In this document: one piece after another, positions 22,005-29,756 of the stretch
How the letters are laid out: every line of letters begins with the position of its first letter
Position numbering within the stretch: the first letter of the stretch is position 1
Assembly (NCBI GenBank): GCA_038528235.1
Contig: JBCBEX010000043.1
Coordinates: 1 to 35,151, forward strand
Direction of reading: 5' to 3'
Origin: JBCBEX01 sp038528235
GTDB taxonomy: Bacteria; Bacteroidota; Rhodothermia; Rhodothermales; Rubricoccaceae
Length of the DNA stretch: 35,151 nt
Notes under the pieces: generated by a model
Told to the model about the DNA's origin: nothing
Databases searched by the model: none
Seen by the model: the letters and a program-made list of their open reading frames with translations, nothing else
Made by a program: the position numbers and the translations under genes

Positions 22005-23318
22005 CTAGCCTCGGCGTCCGCGGACGCGGCCGGACTTCATGAAGCCGTCGTAGTGGCGCATCAGGAGGTGGCTCTCCACCTGCTGCAGCGTGTCGAGCGC
22101 CACGCCAACCATAATGAGAAGGCTCGTGCCGCCGAAGAAGCTCGCGAAGCCGGGCAAGATTCCGAACTGGAACGCGACCGCAGGGAGGATGGCCACGACG
22201 CCGATGAAGAGCGAGCCGGGCAGCGTGATCCGCGTGAGGATGTTGTCGATGAACTCGTTGGTCTGCTTGCCCGGCCGGATGCCCGGGATGAAGCCGCCCT
22301 GGCGCTTCATCGTGTCCGCCATCTCCTGCGGGTTTACCGCAATGGCCGTGTAGAAGTAGGTAAAGAAGACGCAGAGGACGAAGAAGATCAGCGAGTACCA
22401 GAACCCGAAGATGTCCGCCGTCGCGCCACCGATGCTCTGCCAGAACGTGCTGTCCGGGAAGAACGAGGCGATCGTCGCTGGGATGAACATGATCGACTGC
22501 GCGAAGATGATCGGCATCACGCCCGCCGCGTTGACGCGGAGCGGGAGGTACTGCGTCGCGCCGCCGTAGACCTTGCGGCCAACCACGCGCTTGGCGTACT
22601 GCACCGGGATGCGGCGCGTGCCCTGCGTCACGTAGACGATGCCCATCGTGACGAGGAAGAGCGCCCCGATCTCGATCAGGAAGATGAAGACGTTCGAGGT
22701 CTCGCGCTGGAACTCGTTCAGCATCGCCGTCGGCAGGAACGTGATGATGCTCACGGTGATGAGGAGCGAGATGCCGTTGCCGATGCCCTTCTCGGTGATG
22801 CGCTCGCCAAGCCACATCACGAACACGGTACCGGCTGTCAGGATGATGACCGCCGAGACCATAAAGGCGGTGTCGCTCACCACGATGGCGTCGCCAAACT
22901 GCACGCGCAAGTTGATGGCGTAGCCGATGGCCTGGAGCGCTGTGATGCCGACCGTCGCGTAGCGTGTCCACTGCGTGATCTTGCGACGCCCGTCCTCGCC
23001 CTCACGCTGCAGCTTCTGGACGGTCGGGCTGACTGCGCCCAAGAGCTGGAAGATGATCGACGCCGTGATGTACGGCATGATGCCGAGCGCGAAGATACCT
23101 GCCTGGCTGAACGCGCCTCCGACAAACATGTCGAACAGCCCGAGCAGCCCGCCGAAGCCTTCGCCAACGAGGTCTTCGAGTTGACCCGCGTCCACACCCG
23201 GCAGCGTGATGTACGCGCCGACGCGGTAGACGAGGAGCAGCCCGAGCGTGAACAGGATGCGCTGACGCAGCTCGACGATGCGCCAGATGTTCTGGAGGCT
23301 TTCCGTGAAGGAGGCCAT
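22005..23318 (-). CDS. secY: Protein translocase subunit SecY
   Basis: This 437-residue protein is the pore of the Sec translocon with ten membrane helices. Hallmarks are the opening NIWRIVELRQRILFTLGLLL, the plug region DMFVGGAFSQAGIFALGIMPY with ITASIIFQLL, and the cytoplasmic loop GRKVYGGATQYLPLRVNAAG. FIPGIRPGKQTNEFI precedes helix 9, and LDTLQQVESHLLMRHYDG is near the C-terminus. Length is standard. The downstream gap to map holds an octad array; the upstream gap to rplO holds a different palindrome. Confidence 0.98.
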   Translation of the reverse strand: MASFTESLQNIWRIVELRQRILFTLGLLLVYRVGAYITLPGVDAGQLEDLVGEGFGGLLGLFDMFVGGAFSQAGIFALGIMPYITASIIFQLLGAVSPTVQKLQREGEDGRRKITQWTRYATVGITALQAIGYAINLRVQFGDAIVVSDTAFMVSAVIILTAGTVFVMWLGERITEKGIGNGISLLITVSIITFLPTAMLNEFQRETSNVFIFLIEIGALFLVTMGIVYVTQGTRRIPVQYAKRVVGRKVYGGATQYLPLRVNAAGVMPIIFAQSIMFIPATIASFFPDSTFWQSIGGATADIFGFWYSLIFFVLCVFFTYFYTAIAVNPQEMADTMKRQGGFIPGIRPGKQTNEFIDNILTRITLPGSLFIGVVAILPAVAFQFGILPGFASFFGGTSLLIMVGVALDTLQQVESHLLMRHYDGFMKSGRVRGRRG

Positions 23319-23335
23319 GAGGATTGGGGAGCTTC

Positions 23336-23385
23336 GCGGAGACAGCTAGCAGCGCGCGTCGCGGGGGCTAGACTGTCGTCTCCGC
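23336..23385. repeat. Palindrome between rplO and secY
   Basis: GCGGAGACAGCTAGC (23336-23350) is complemented by GCTAGACTGTCGTCTCCGC (23367-23385), with a small insertion in the second arm. Unlike most gaps here it shows no clear 7- or 8-bp periodicity. It could be a processing or attenuation hairpin. Confidence 0.6.
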
Positions 23386-23398
23386 ACGGGTGGAGAGC

Positions 23399-23911
23399 TT
23401 AGGCGTCGGCAGGGGTGTCGTCATCCGAGGCAGCGGCGTCGGAGGAGGCGTCGCCGTCGACGGTGGTGGCAGAGCCGCCCGCGGCCTCGATCTTCTGGAT
23501 GGCCGACTTTGAGAAGGCGTGGGCCGTCACGTTGAGCTTGGCCGAGAAGTCGCCGTCGCCGAGAATCTTGAAGCGGCCGTTCTTGCCGCCGATGCCAAGC
23601 GCACGGAGCGTGTCCGGCGTCACTGTCGCGCCGTCTTCGAGCACGCCGTCTTCGACGAGGCGGGCAAGGCGACCGAGGTTGACCGGGTCGTAGGCGACGC
23701 GGAAGCGGTTCTTGAAGCCGTACTTCGGCAGGCGGCGCTGGAGTGGCATCTGGCCACCCTCGAACCACGCGGGGAGCTTGCCACCGGAGCGGCTCTTCTG
23801 GCCCTTGTGGCCCTTCGTGGAGGTGCCGCCGTAGCCGCTGCCCTGGCCGCGGCCGATGCGCTTCTTCGAGTGCGTGCTGCCTTTGGCAGGCGTGAGCTTG
23901 CTGAGGTCCAT
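23399..23911 (-). CDS. rplO: 50S ribosomal protein L15 with acidic tail
   Basis: This protein has 170 residues. The L15 core opens MDLSKLTPAKGSTHSKKRIG and has the Gly/Arg-rich RGQGSGYGGTSTKGHKGQKS, then RRLPKYGFKNRF. The last 20 or so residues are acidic and Ser/Ala-rich (DGDASSDAAASDDDTPADA), not part of the usual family. The ATG at 23909-23911 is chosen over an in-frame ATG nine codons upstream because it gives the canonical N-terminus. Confidence 0.96.
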   Translation of the reverse strand: MDLSKLTPAKGSTHSKKRIGRGQGSGYGGTSTKGHKGQKSRSGGKLPAWFEGGQMPLQRRLPKYGFKNRFRVAYDPVNLGRLARLVEDGVLEDGATVTPDTLRALGIGGKNGRFKILGDGDFSAKLNVTAHAFSKSAIQKIEAAGGSATTVDGDASSDAAASDDDTPADA

Positions 23912-24060
23912 GATTTTTGGTTGGCTAGGAGCGCCCACCGGACCGTCGGACGAACGGCGCGGCGGACTCGCAAAGAGTCAGAACATAGAAACGCAGCCGC
24001 CAGGGTCCTAGCTGCCGCGCCGGGCTTTACGCCCTATTCGCAAGGAGTGCGAGGGGCGAC

Positions 24061-24249
24061 CTACGCCGCGTCCACCGGCTCGACCGCGATGAGGTGCTTC
24101 ACCTTCGCAATCATGCCCTGGATCTGCGGCGTGTCGTTTTGCTCGACCGACTTGCCGATGCGGCCCAGCCCGAGCGCCTCAATGGTGCGCTTCTGGACCT
24201 GGGACCGACGGATCGTGCTGCGGGTCTGCGTGATTTTCAGTTTTGCCAT
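24061..24249 (-). CDS. rpmD: 50S ribosomal protein L30
   Basis: This protein has 62 residues, standard for bacterial L30. It opens MAKLKITQTRSTIRRSQVQK, followed by the family pattern TIEALGLGRIGKSVEQNDTP and IQGMIAKVKHLI. The longer open frame upstream comes from the heptad array and the overlapping rpsE region. It lies between rpsE and rplO as usual. Confidence 0.96.
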   Translation of the reverse strand: MAKLKITQTRSTIRRSQVQKRTIEALGLGRIGKSVEQNDTPQIQGMIAKVKHLIAVEPVDAA

Positions 24250-24263
24250 GAGACTGTCTGTTG

Positions 24264-24322
24264 GAAGCCCAAAGCTCGAAGCCAAACACTTCGCACTTCG
24301 CACTTCGCACTTCAAACTTCGC
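24264..24322. repeat. GAAGnnn/ACTTCnn heptad array between rpsE and rpmD
   Basis: The left units are GAAGCCC, AAAGCTC, GAAGCCA (24264-24284). The right units are ACTTCGC three times, ACTTCAA, ACTTCGC (24288-24322). The rpsE stop is the next base but one. Confidence 0.85.
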
Positions 24323-24323
24323 G

Positions 24324-24857
24324 CTACCCTTCGTAGACGCGCTTGAGCGAGATGCCGCGGCGTTTGGCCGTCTCGGCGGGGTCTTCGAGCTGACCGAGCG
24401 CGTCCACAGCCGCCGCAACGACGTTGTGCGGGTTGGACGAGCCCTGACTCTTCGAGAGCACGTTCTTGACGCCCGCGCATTCGAGCACGGCGCGCACGCC
24501 ACCGCCCGCGATCACGCCCGTACCCTCGCTCGCTGGCTTGAGGAGCACCACGCCCGCATCGTTGCGGCCGCGCACAGCGTGCGGGATCGTGCCGTTCTTC
24601 GTGATCGGCACCCGGATCATGCTCTTCTTGGCGACCTCGGTGCCCTTCGCGATGGCGTCGGCCACCTCGTTGGCTTTGCCGAGACCGTGCCCGACGGCTC
24701 CGTTGCCGTCACCGACGACGACGATGGCGTTGAACGACAGGCGGCGCCCGCCCTTCACGGTCTTCGAGACGCGGTTGACCTCGACCAGCCGCTCAATGTA
24801 GTTGGATTGTTCAGAGGCTTTGGCTCGACGCCCGCGCCCGCGATCATTCTTGGCCAT
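24324..24857 (-). CDS. rpsE: 30S ribosomal protein S5
   Basis: This 177-residue protein helps secure translational fidelity. It shows IERLVEVNRVSKTVKGGRRL, FNAIVVVGDGNGAVGHGLGK, then the second-domain motifs GVVLLKPASEGTGVIAGGGV and RAVLECAGVKNVLSKSQGS, all canonical. A basic N-terminal tail (NDRGRGRRAK) precedes the double-stranded-RNA-binding-like domain. Confidence 0.98.
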   Translation of the reverse strand: MAKNDRGRGRRAKASEQSNYIERLVEVNRVSKTVKGGRRLSFNAIVVVGDGNGAVGHGLGKANEVADAIAKGTEVAKKSMIRVPITKNGTIPHAVRGRNDAGVVLLKPASEGTGVIAGGGVRAVLECAGVKNVLSKSQGSSNPHNVVAAAVDALGQLEDPAETAKRRGISLKRVYEG

Positions 24858-24890
24858 GATGGTATCTGGTTGTCTTGGGTGGGTGCGTCG

Positions 24891-25250
24891 TTAGAACTGG
24901 AGGCCGCCTTCGCGCGCACCATCGGCGAGCGCTTTCACGCGCCCGTGGTAGCGGTAGCCACCGCGGTCGAAGACGCAGGTCGAGATGCCAGCGTCCTTCG
25001 CGCGCTCCGCGAGGAGCTTGCCGACGGCCTTGCCAACCTCGCTGGCGTTCTTCCCAGCATCGATGCCCCCGTCGGTGCTGCCCGCCGCGGCGAGCGTGCG
25101 ACCCGCGAGGTCGTCGATGAGTTGGGCGTACATGTGCTTGTTCGAGCGGAAGACGCTCAGGCGGGGGCGCTCTGCCGTACCGCTGATCTTGCTACGGATG
25201 CGCCGGCGAATGCGGGCGCGCTGCGTAACCTTGCGTGCAGTCTTTGCCAT
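24891..25250 (-). CDS. rplR: 50S ribosomal protein L18
   Basis: This 119-residue protein binds 5S rRNA in the central protuberance. It shows RARIRRRIRSKISGTAERPR, LSVFRSNKHMYAQLIDD, then VGKLLAERAKDAGISTCVFD and GGYRYHGRVKALADGAREGG. The start ATG at 25248-25250 (MAKTARKVTQ) fits; 15 further in-frame residues upstream are atypical. The gap to rpsE is 33 bp. Confidence 0.97.
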   Translation of the reverse strand: MAKTARKVTQRARIRRRIRSKISGTAERPRLSVFRSNKHMYAQLIDDLAGRTLAAAGSTDGGIDAGKNASEVGKAVGKLLAERAKDAGISTCVFDRGGYRYHGRVKALADGAREGGLQF

Positions 25251-25304
25251 GGTCTTGGTTGCGTTGTGGGCCGACGATTCCGACCGTCTGGCCACGCGTG
25301 GAGA

Positions 25305-25391
25305 GTGTTGCGGTGTGTCAGTGTTGCGGTGTTGCAGCGTGCGAGCACGGACACCGCCGCACTGCTTAACTGCTCCATCGCTTCACCACTA
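25305..25391. repeat. GTGTTGCG/octad hairpin array between rplF and rplR
   Basis: The left units are GTGTTGCG, GTGTGTCA, GTGTTGCG, GTGTTGCA (25305-25336). The right arm, read as complement, gives AGTGGTGA, AGCGATGG, AGCAGTTA, AGCAGTGC, GGCGGTGT. The rplF TAG stop (25389-25391) overlaps the outermost unit. Confidence 0.75.
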
Positions 25392-25943
25392 TCGCGCGGC
25401 GGTCTTACCGGCCTTGCGGCGGACGTACTCGTCCTTGTAGCGAATGCCCTTGCCCTTGTAAGGCTCCGGCGGACGGAGGGCGCGCAGCTTGGCTGCGACC
25501 TGGCCGACGAGTTGCTTGTCGATGCCGCTGATCTTGACGCTCGGGTTCTTACCGCGCACTGTCTCCGCTTCGATGTTGATGCCGTCGGGCGGGAGGAAGT
25601 AGATCGGGTGCGAGAAGCCGAGGGCGAGTTCGAGAACGCCGTTCTGCACCGCCGCGCGGTAGCCGACGCCGATGAGTTCGAGTTCCTTCGAGTAGCCTTC
25701 GGTGACGCCCTGGATGTTGTTGGCCAGGAGCGAGCGGTAGAGACCGTGGAGCGCGCGGTGACGCTTCTGCTCGGTCGGGCGGGTGACGACGAGTTCGCCG
25801 TCCTGCTGCTCCACCGTCAGGTCCGGGTCTACCTGGAGCGCCAGTTCGCCCTTCGGTCCTTTGACCGAGACGATGTTGCCGCTGGAGATCGTCACGCTGA
25901 CCTTGTCAGTGAGCGGGATCGGCTGTTTTCCGATTCGGGACAT
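25389..25943 (-). CDS. rplF: 50S ribosomal protein L6
   Basis: This 184-residue, two-domain protein lies near the factor-binding site. It opens MSRIGKQPIPLTDKVSV with VKGPKGEL, then RALHGLYRSLLANNIQGV, and the terminal signature RALRPPEPYKGKGIRYKDEY. All are canonical and length is standard. It sits between rpsH and rplR. Confidence 0.98.
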   Translation of the reverse strand: MSRIGKQPIPLTDKVSVTISSGNIVSVKGPKGELALQVDPDLTVEQQDGELVVTRPTEQKRHRALHGLYRSLLANNIQGVTEGYSKELELIGVGYRAAVQNGVLELALGFSHPIYFLPPDGINIEAETVRGKNPSVKISGIDKQLVGQVAAKLRALRPPEPYKGKGIRYKDEYVRRKAGKTAAR

Positions 25944-26006
25944 GGGTTCGAGATCCTGCGTCCCGCAGCGCGCCGAGGCGACAAGCTGCGTGGACCGGTG
26001 ACTGGT

Positions 26007-26408
26007 TTAGCTGACGTAGGCGAGGACTTCGCCGCCGATGCCGGCGCGACGGGCCTCTTTGTCCGACATCACACCTTGGCTCGTGGAGAGGATGGCAATG
26101 CCGAGGCCGTTTTTGACGCGCGGGAGTCGGTCGGCGCCGACGTACTTGCGGAGACCAGGCGTCGAGACGCGTTCCAGGCGCTCGATCACGGGCGAGCCGC
26201 CGCGCTGGTACTTCAGGTAGACGCGGAGCAGGCCCTGCTTGCCGTCGTCGATGTTGAGGTAGTTCTTGATGTACCCCTTGTCCATCAGGATCTGCGTGAT
26301 CGCTCGCTTGAGCTTCGACGCAGGGATGTCCGTGTGGGGGTGACGGGCCTTCTGGGCGTTGCGGATGCGGGTGAGGTAGTCCGCGACGGGATCAGTGATC
26401 GCGCTCAT
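26007..26408 (-). CDS. rpsH: 30S ribosomal protein S8
   Basis: This 133-residue protein is a core 16S rRNA binder and, in enterobacteria, the spc-operon repressor. It opens MSAITDPVADYLTRIRNAQK and ends with the signature GIAILSTSQGVMSDKEARRA and GGEVLAYVS. No obvious mimic of the helix-21 binding site was recognised in the leader of rplE. Confidence 0.98.
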   Translation of the reverse strand: MSAITDPVADYLTRIRNAQKARHPHTDIPASKLKRAITQILMDKGYIKNYLNIDDGKQGLLRVYLKYQRGGSPVIERLERVSTPGLRKYVGADRLPRVKNGLGIAILSTSQGVMSDKEARRAGIGGEVLAYVS

Positions 26409-26546
26409 AGAAAGTGGGTTCTTCGACCAGTTTGTACGGCCCCGCAGTGCGATAGGAGGCGCGCCACTTAGTCGCTAGAAAAACGCCGACCGGGTCGGCT
26501 GGCCGATGCGCTCGGCGGGCGGAGCCCGGAGGCTCAGGGGTCGGGC

Positions 26547-26816
26547 CTACCAGCTCGACTTGCGGATGCCAGGGATCTTGCCCTGGAGCGCCAGCTCGCG
26601 GAACATGACGCGGCTGATGCCAAACTTGCGCATGTAACCGCGCGGACGGCCGGTAAGGGCGCAGCGGTTGTGCAGACGCACGGGGCTGGCATTTTTGGGG
26701 AGCTTCTGGAGGCCCTCCCAATCGCCCTCGGCCTTCATGCGGCGGCGCTTCGCGGCGTATTTCGCGACGAGGCGTTCGCGCTTCTTCTGGCGGGCGATGA
26801 CGGCAGTACGTGCCAT
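26547..26816 (-). CDS. rpsN: 30S ribosomal protein S14, long zinc-free form
   Basis: This 89-residue protein opens MARTAVIARQKKRERLVAKY, with NRCALTGRPRGYMRKFGISR and the end ALQGKIPGIRKSSW. It is the long form and lacks the CxxC pairs of the short zinc-binding type, in line with the Cys-free L36 of the same locus. The 27-bp gap to rplE is among the shortest in the operon. Confidence 0.97.
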   Translation of the reverse strand: MARTAVIARQKKRERLVAKYAAKRRRMKAEGDWEGLQKLPKNASPVRLHNRCALTGRPRGYMRKFGISRVMFRELALQGKIPGIRKSSW

Positions 26817-26843
26817 GATTCAGTCGAAATCTGGAGATTGGAA

Positions 26844-27416
26844 TTAAGCGAGTTCCTCTTCGCCGCGGCGGACGAACGGCATCCCGAGCTCTTTAAGCAG
26901 CCAGTAGGCTTCTTCGTCGGTCTCGGCGGTGGTGACGAAGCTCACGTCCATCCCGCTCACGCGGTCCACCTTGTCGATGTCGATCTCAGGGAAGATGATC
27001 TGCTCTTTGATGCCGAGCGTGTAGTTGCCGCGCCCGTCGAACGAACGGTCGGGGATGCCGCGGAAGTCACGGACACGCGGGAGCGCGAGCGTCACGAGAC
27101 GGTCGAGGAACTCCCACATCTTGGCGTCGCGCAGCGTCACAGAGGCGCCGATCGGCATGCCGTCGCGAATCTTGAAGTTCGAGACGCTCTTGCGAGCGCG
27201 GCGCGTGACCGGCTGCTGCCCGGTGATCTTGCGCAACTCCTCGATGGTGTCCGTGAGGACCTTCTTGTTCGTCGCGGCCTCGCCAACGCCTTTGTTGACG
27301 CTGATCTTGACGAGGCGCGGGACCTGCATGACGTTGTCGTAGCCGAAGCGCTCGGTGAGCGCAGGCATCACCTCCTCGCGGTACTTCGTCTTCAGGCGGG
27401 GGATGTAGTCTTCCAT
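26844..27416 (-). CDS. rplE: 50S ribosomal protein L5
   Basis: This 190-residue protein binds 5S rRNA and contacts the P-site tRNA. It shows YIPRLKTKYREEVMPAL, MQVPRLVKISVNKGVGEA, KSVSNFKIRDGMPIGASVTL and the terminal signature GMDVSFVTTAETDEEAYWLL. Length is slightly above the family mean. The leader is 158 bp, GC-rich, with no periodic array that I can see. Confidence 0.98.
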   Translation of the reverse strand: MEDYIPRLKTKYREEVMPALTERFGYDNVMQVPRLVKISVNKGVGEAATNKKVLTDTIEELRKITGQQPVTRRARKSVSNFKIRDGMPIGASVTLRDAKMWEFLDRLVTLALPRVRDFRGIPDRSFDGRGNYTLGIKEQIIFPEIDIDKVDRVSGMDVSFVTTAETDEEAYWLLKELGMPFVRRGEEELA

Positions 27417-27574
27417 CGGAATGGGTTCGTTCTGGCTGCGCGTCAGGCGCTATCGTGCTGAGCTTGGTGCGGCCGGGGCAGCCGAGGAGAAACGGAGGCG
27501 GGTGGGGGATGTTCTGCGCGTCTCAGGCTTTGTCCACACTTCAAACGCGGGACCTCGCCAGGGGCGCGGCGGGC

Positions 27575-27961
27575 TTAGCTGTCGAGCTCTTCGCCGGTGG
27601 TCTTGGCGTAGCGGACCCAGCGACCCTTGCCCGTCTCGGGATCTTCGATGCGCTTGCGCCCGACGCGTGTTGGGTTGCCGTCGGAGTCGACCGGGAGCAC
27701 ATTGGAGACGTGGATCGGCGCCTCGCGCTCGATGCGGCCGCCGTTGGGGTAGGTCTGGTTGGGCTTCGTGTGGCGGATGCGCACGTTGACGCCCTCCACG
27801 ATCACCTGCTCCTTCTCGGGCATCACGGCGAGCACGCGGCTCTGGTAGCCCTTCGCGCGGTCGCGGCCGAGCGACTTCGCCGACGTGATCGCCTTCGTCA
27901 GCACGACCCGGTCGCCCTTCTTGATGTGGAGCTTCTTCTGCTTGTTCTTGGTACGAGGCAT
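27575..27961 (-). CDS. rplX: 50S ribosomal protein L24
   Basis: This 128-residue assembly-initiator protein has the KOW motif KKGDRVVLTKAITSAKSLGR followed by SRVLAVMPEKEQVIVEGVNV. Then come RHTKPNQTYPNGGRIEREAP, IHVSNVLPVDSDGNPTRVG and a C-terminal stretch longer than in the 100-residue minimal form. The start at 27961 (MPRTKNKQKKLHIKKGD) suits the family. Confidence 0.96.
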   Translation of the reverse strand: MPRTKNKQKKLHIKKGDRVVLTKAITSAKSLGRDRAKGYQSRVLAVMPEKEQVIVEGVNVRIRHTKPNQTYPNGGRIEREAPIHVSNVLPVDSDGNPTRVGRKRIEDPETGKGRWVRYAKTTGEELDS

Positions 27962-27968
27962 AATATCG

Positions 27969-28050
27969 GAGGTCAGAAGTTTGAGGTTAGAAGTTCGAAG
28001 TCGGTCCTGTTGACCACTTCCTACTTCATCCTTCTCACTTCACACTTCTA
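27969..28050. repeat. GAAGTnn/ACTTCnn heptad hairpin array between rplN and rplX
   Basis: The left units are GAGGTCA, GAAGTTT, GAGGTTA, GAAGTTC, GAAGTCG. A small central hairpin (GGTC/GACC) follows, then ACTTCCT, ACTTCAT, CCTTCTC, ACTTCAC, ACTTCTA. The last unit contains the rplN TAG stop. It fills the whole 86-bp gap up to 8 nt before the rplX start. Confidence 0.85.
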
Positions 28051-28416
28051 GAGGACTTCGGGGGCGAGGGAGACGATGCGCATGAACTCCTTCTCGCGGA
28101 GCTCGCGGGCGACGGGCCCGAAGATGCGGGTGCCGCGCGGCTCGTCGGCGTCGTTGAGGAGCACGGCGGCGTTCTCATCGAAGCGGATGTACGAGCCATC
28201 CTTGCGGCGGTACTCCTTCTTCGTGCGGACGACTACGGCGCGGGACACCTGCCCCTTCTTCACGTTGCCGCCGGGAATGGCCGACTTCACGGTCACGACG
28301 ATCTTGTCGCCCACGCGGGCGTAGCGGCGGCCCGAGCCACCGAGGACGCGGATGCAGAGGACTTCTTTCGCCCCCGAGTTGTCCGCGACGTTGAGTCGAG
28401 ATTCTTGCTGGATCAT
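28048..28416 (-). CDS. rplN: 50S ribosomal protein L14
   Basis: This 122-residue protein has exactly the usual length. It opens MIQQESRLNVADNSGAKEVL and shows RVGDKIVVTVKSAIPGGNVK, VVVRTKKEYRRKDGSYIRFD and the end FMRIVSLAPEVL. The frame is open 22 codons further up through a heptad array; the ATG at 28414-28416 is the true start. Confidence 0.98.
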   Translation of the reverse strand: MIQQESRLNVADNSGAKEVLCIRVLGGSGRRYARVGDKIVVTVKSAIPGGNVKKGQVSRAVVVRTKKEYRRKDGSYIRFDENAAVLLNDADEPRGTRIFGPVARELREKEFMRIVSLAPEVL

Positions 28417-28426
28417 GACTAGACGA

Positions 28427-28497
28427 GTTAAAGGGTGAGTGTTGAACGTTGAAGGTGAGCGGCCCAGAGTATGAGCGTCCACCTTGCACCTTCAACC
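28427..28497. repeat. GTTGAAC-type heptad hairpin array between rpsQ and rplN
   Basis: The left units are GTTAAAG, GGTGAGT, GTTGAAC, GTTGAAG; the right units are CACCTTG, CACCTTC followed by AACCC. The arm GTTGAAGGTG pairs with CACCTTCAAC. It lies 7 nt from the rpsQ stop. Confidence 0.75.
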
Positions 28498-28504
28498 CGT
28501 TGGC

Positions 28505-28933
28505 TTAGCGGCGGCGTTCGAGGACTTCGACGAGCATCCAACGCTTTGTCTTCGACATGGGGCGCGTCTCGCGGATGCGGACGGTGTCGCCTTCGCCGGC
28601 GTTGTTGGTCGCGTCGTGCGCCTTCAGCTTGGTCGTCTTCTTGATGATCTTGCCGTAGATCGGGTGCTTGACCTGGCGTTGCACGGCGACGGTGATGGTC
28701 TTGTCCATCTTGTCAGAGACGACGAGGCCGATGCGCTCCTTGCGCGCGTTGCGGCCCTTCTGCGCGTCTTCCTTCGTCTCTTCAGCAGCCGGGGTCACGA
28801 CCGGCGCGGGGGCCGGTGCCTCAGCGGCAACAGGGGCGTCGCCTTCGACGGCCGTGTTCGGCGTCTCGGTGGCGTCGACTACCGGCTCAGCGGCCGTGCC
28901 TGCTTCGGGAGCAGTAGTGTCTTTCGGTTCCAT
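28505..28933 (-). CDS. rpsQ: 30S ribosomal protein S17 with N-terminal extension
   Basis: This protein has 142 residues. The S17 core begins near residue 65 with RIGLVVSDKMDKTITVAVQR, then HPIYGKIIKKTTKLKAHD and RETRPMSKTKRWMLVEVLE. The first 60 or so residues are acidic and Ala/Pro-rich (DATETPNTAVEGDAPVAAE), which is not in the typical 85-residue protein. The only ATG in reach is at 28931-28933; a GTG within VVTP could instead start a protein with a much shorter tail. Confidence 0.93.
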   Translation of the reverse strand: MEPKDTTAPEAGTAAEPVVDATETPNTAVEGDAPVAAEAPAPAPVVTPAAEETKEDAQKGRNARKERIGLVVSDKMDKTITVAVQRQVKHPIYGKIIKKTTKLKAHDATNNAGEGDTVRIRETRPMSKTKRWMLVEVLERRR

Positions 28934-29005
28934 GGGTTGTCAGCGGTTTGCTTCGCTTGGTGAGCCGACACCTCACCAACTACGGGTCGTCGGAAGGAGG
29001 GGCGC

Positions 29006-29194
29006 TTACGCGGCCTTCTCCTTGAGGATGGTCTTGAGGCGGGCGACCTCACGGCGCTTGCGGCGCAGCGTGAGCGGGTCGTCGAGGGGCGTGATGGTGT
29101 GCCGGAACGTGAGGTCCCGGATGGCCTGCTGCTCCTCGGTGATGCGCTGCTGGATCTCAGCAGCGGACAGCTCGCGGATGTCTTTGGGCTTCAT
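29006..29194 (-). CDS. rpmC: 50S ribosomal protein L29
   Basis: This 62-residue helical-hairpin protein lies near the peptide exit tunnel. It opens MKPKDIRELSAAEIQQRITE and has LTFRHTITPLDDPLTLRRKR, then REVARLKTILKEK. The position between rplP and rpsQ is canonical. Confidence 0.97.
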   Translation of the reverse strand: MKPKDIRELSAAEIQQRITEEQQAIRDLTFRHTITPLDDPLTLRRKRREVARLKTILKEKAA

Positions 29195-29237
29195 AGGTCT
29201 GTTCGGTGTGAGTGGACGCGCCTAAACGAAGGCTCGC

Positions 29238-29669
<432 letters not shown>

Positions 29670-29756
29670 GGCAGTTCTCGTCGGTTGGGCAGCGGCGCGG
29701 AAGACAGGGCCGCTGCGAGTGAGCTAAATGCTATTCGGTGCTTGGAGCGCTGGCGC

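Noticed and set aside
24019..24038. CCGGGCTTTACGCCCTA resembling CCCGGGCTTTGCGCCTA near 32234
   Set aside because: Two short similar hairpins are too little to define another repeat family.
21798..26471. Very long plus-strand open frames (534 and 736 codons) opposite secY and the spc genes
   Set aside because: They are shadow frames of conserved ribosomal genes, cross several true gene boundaries and have no domain resemblance.
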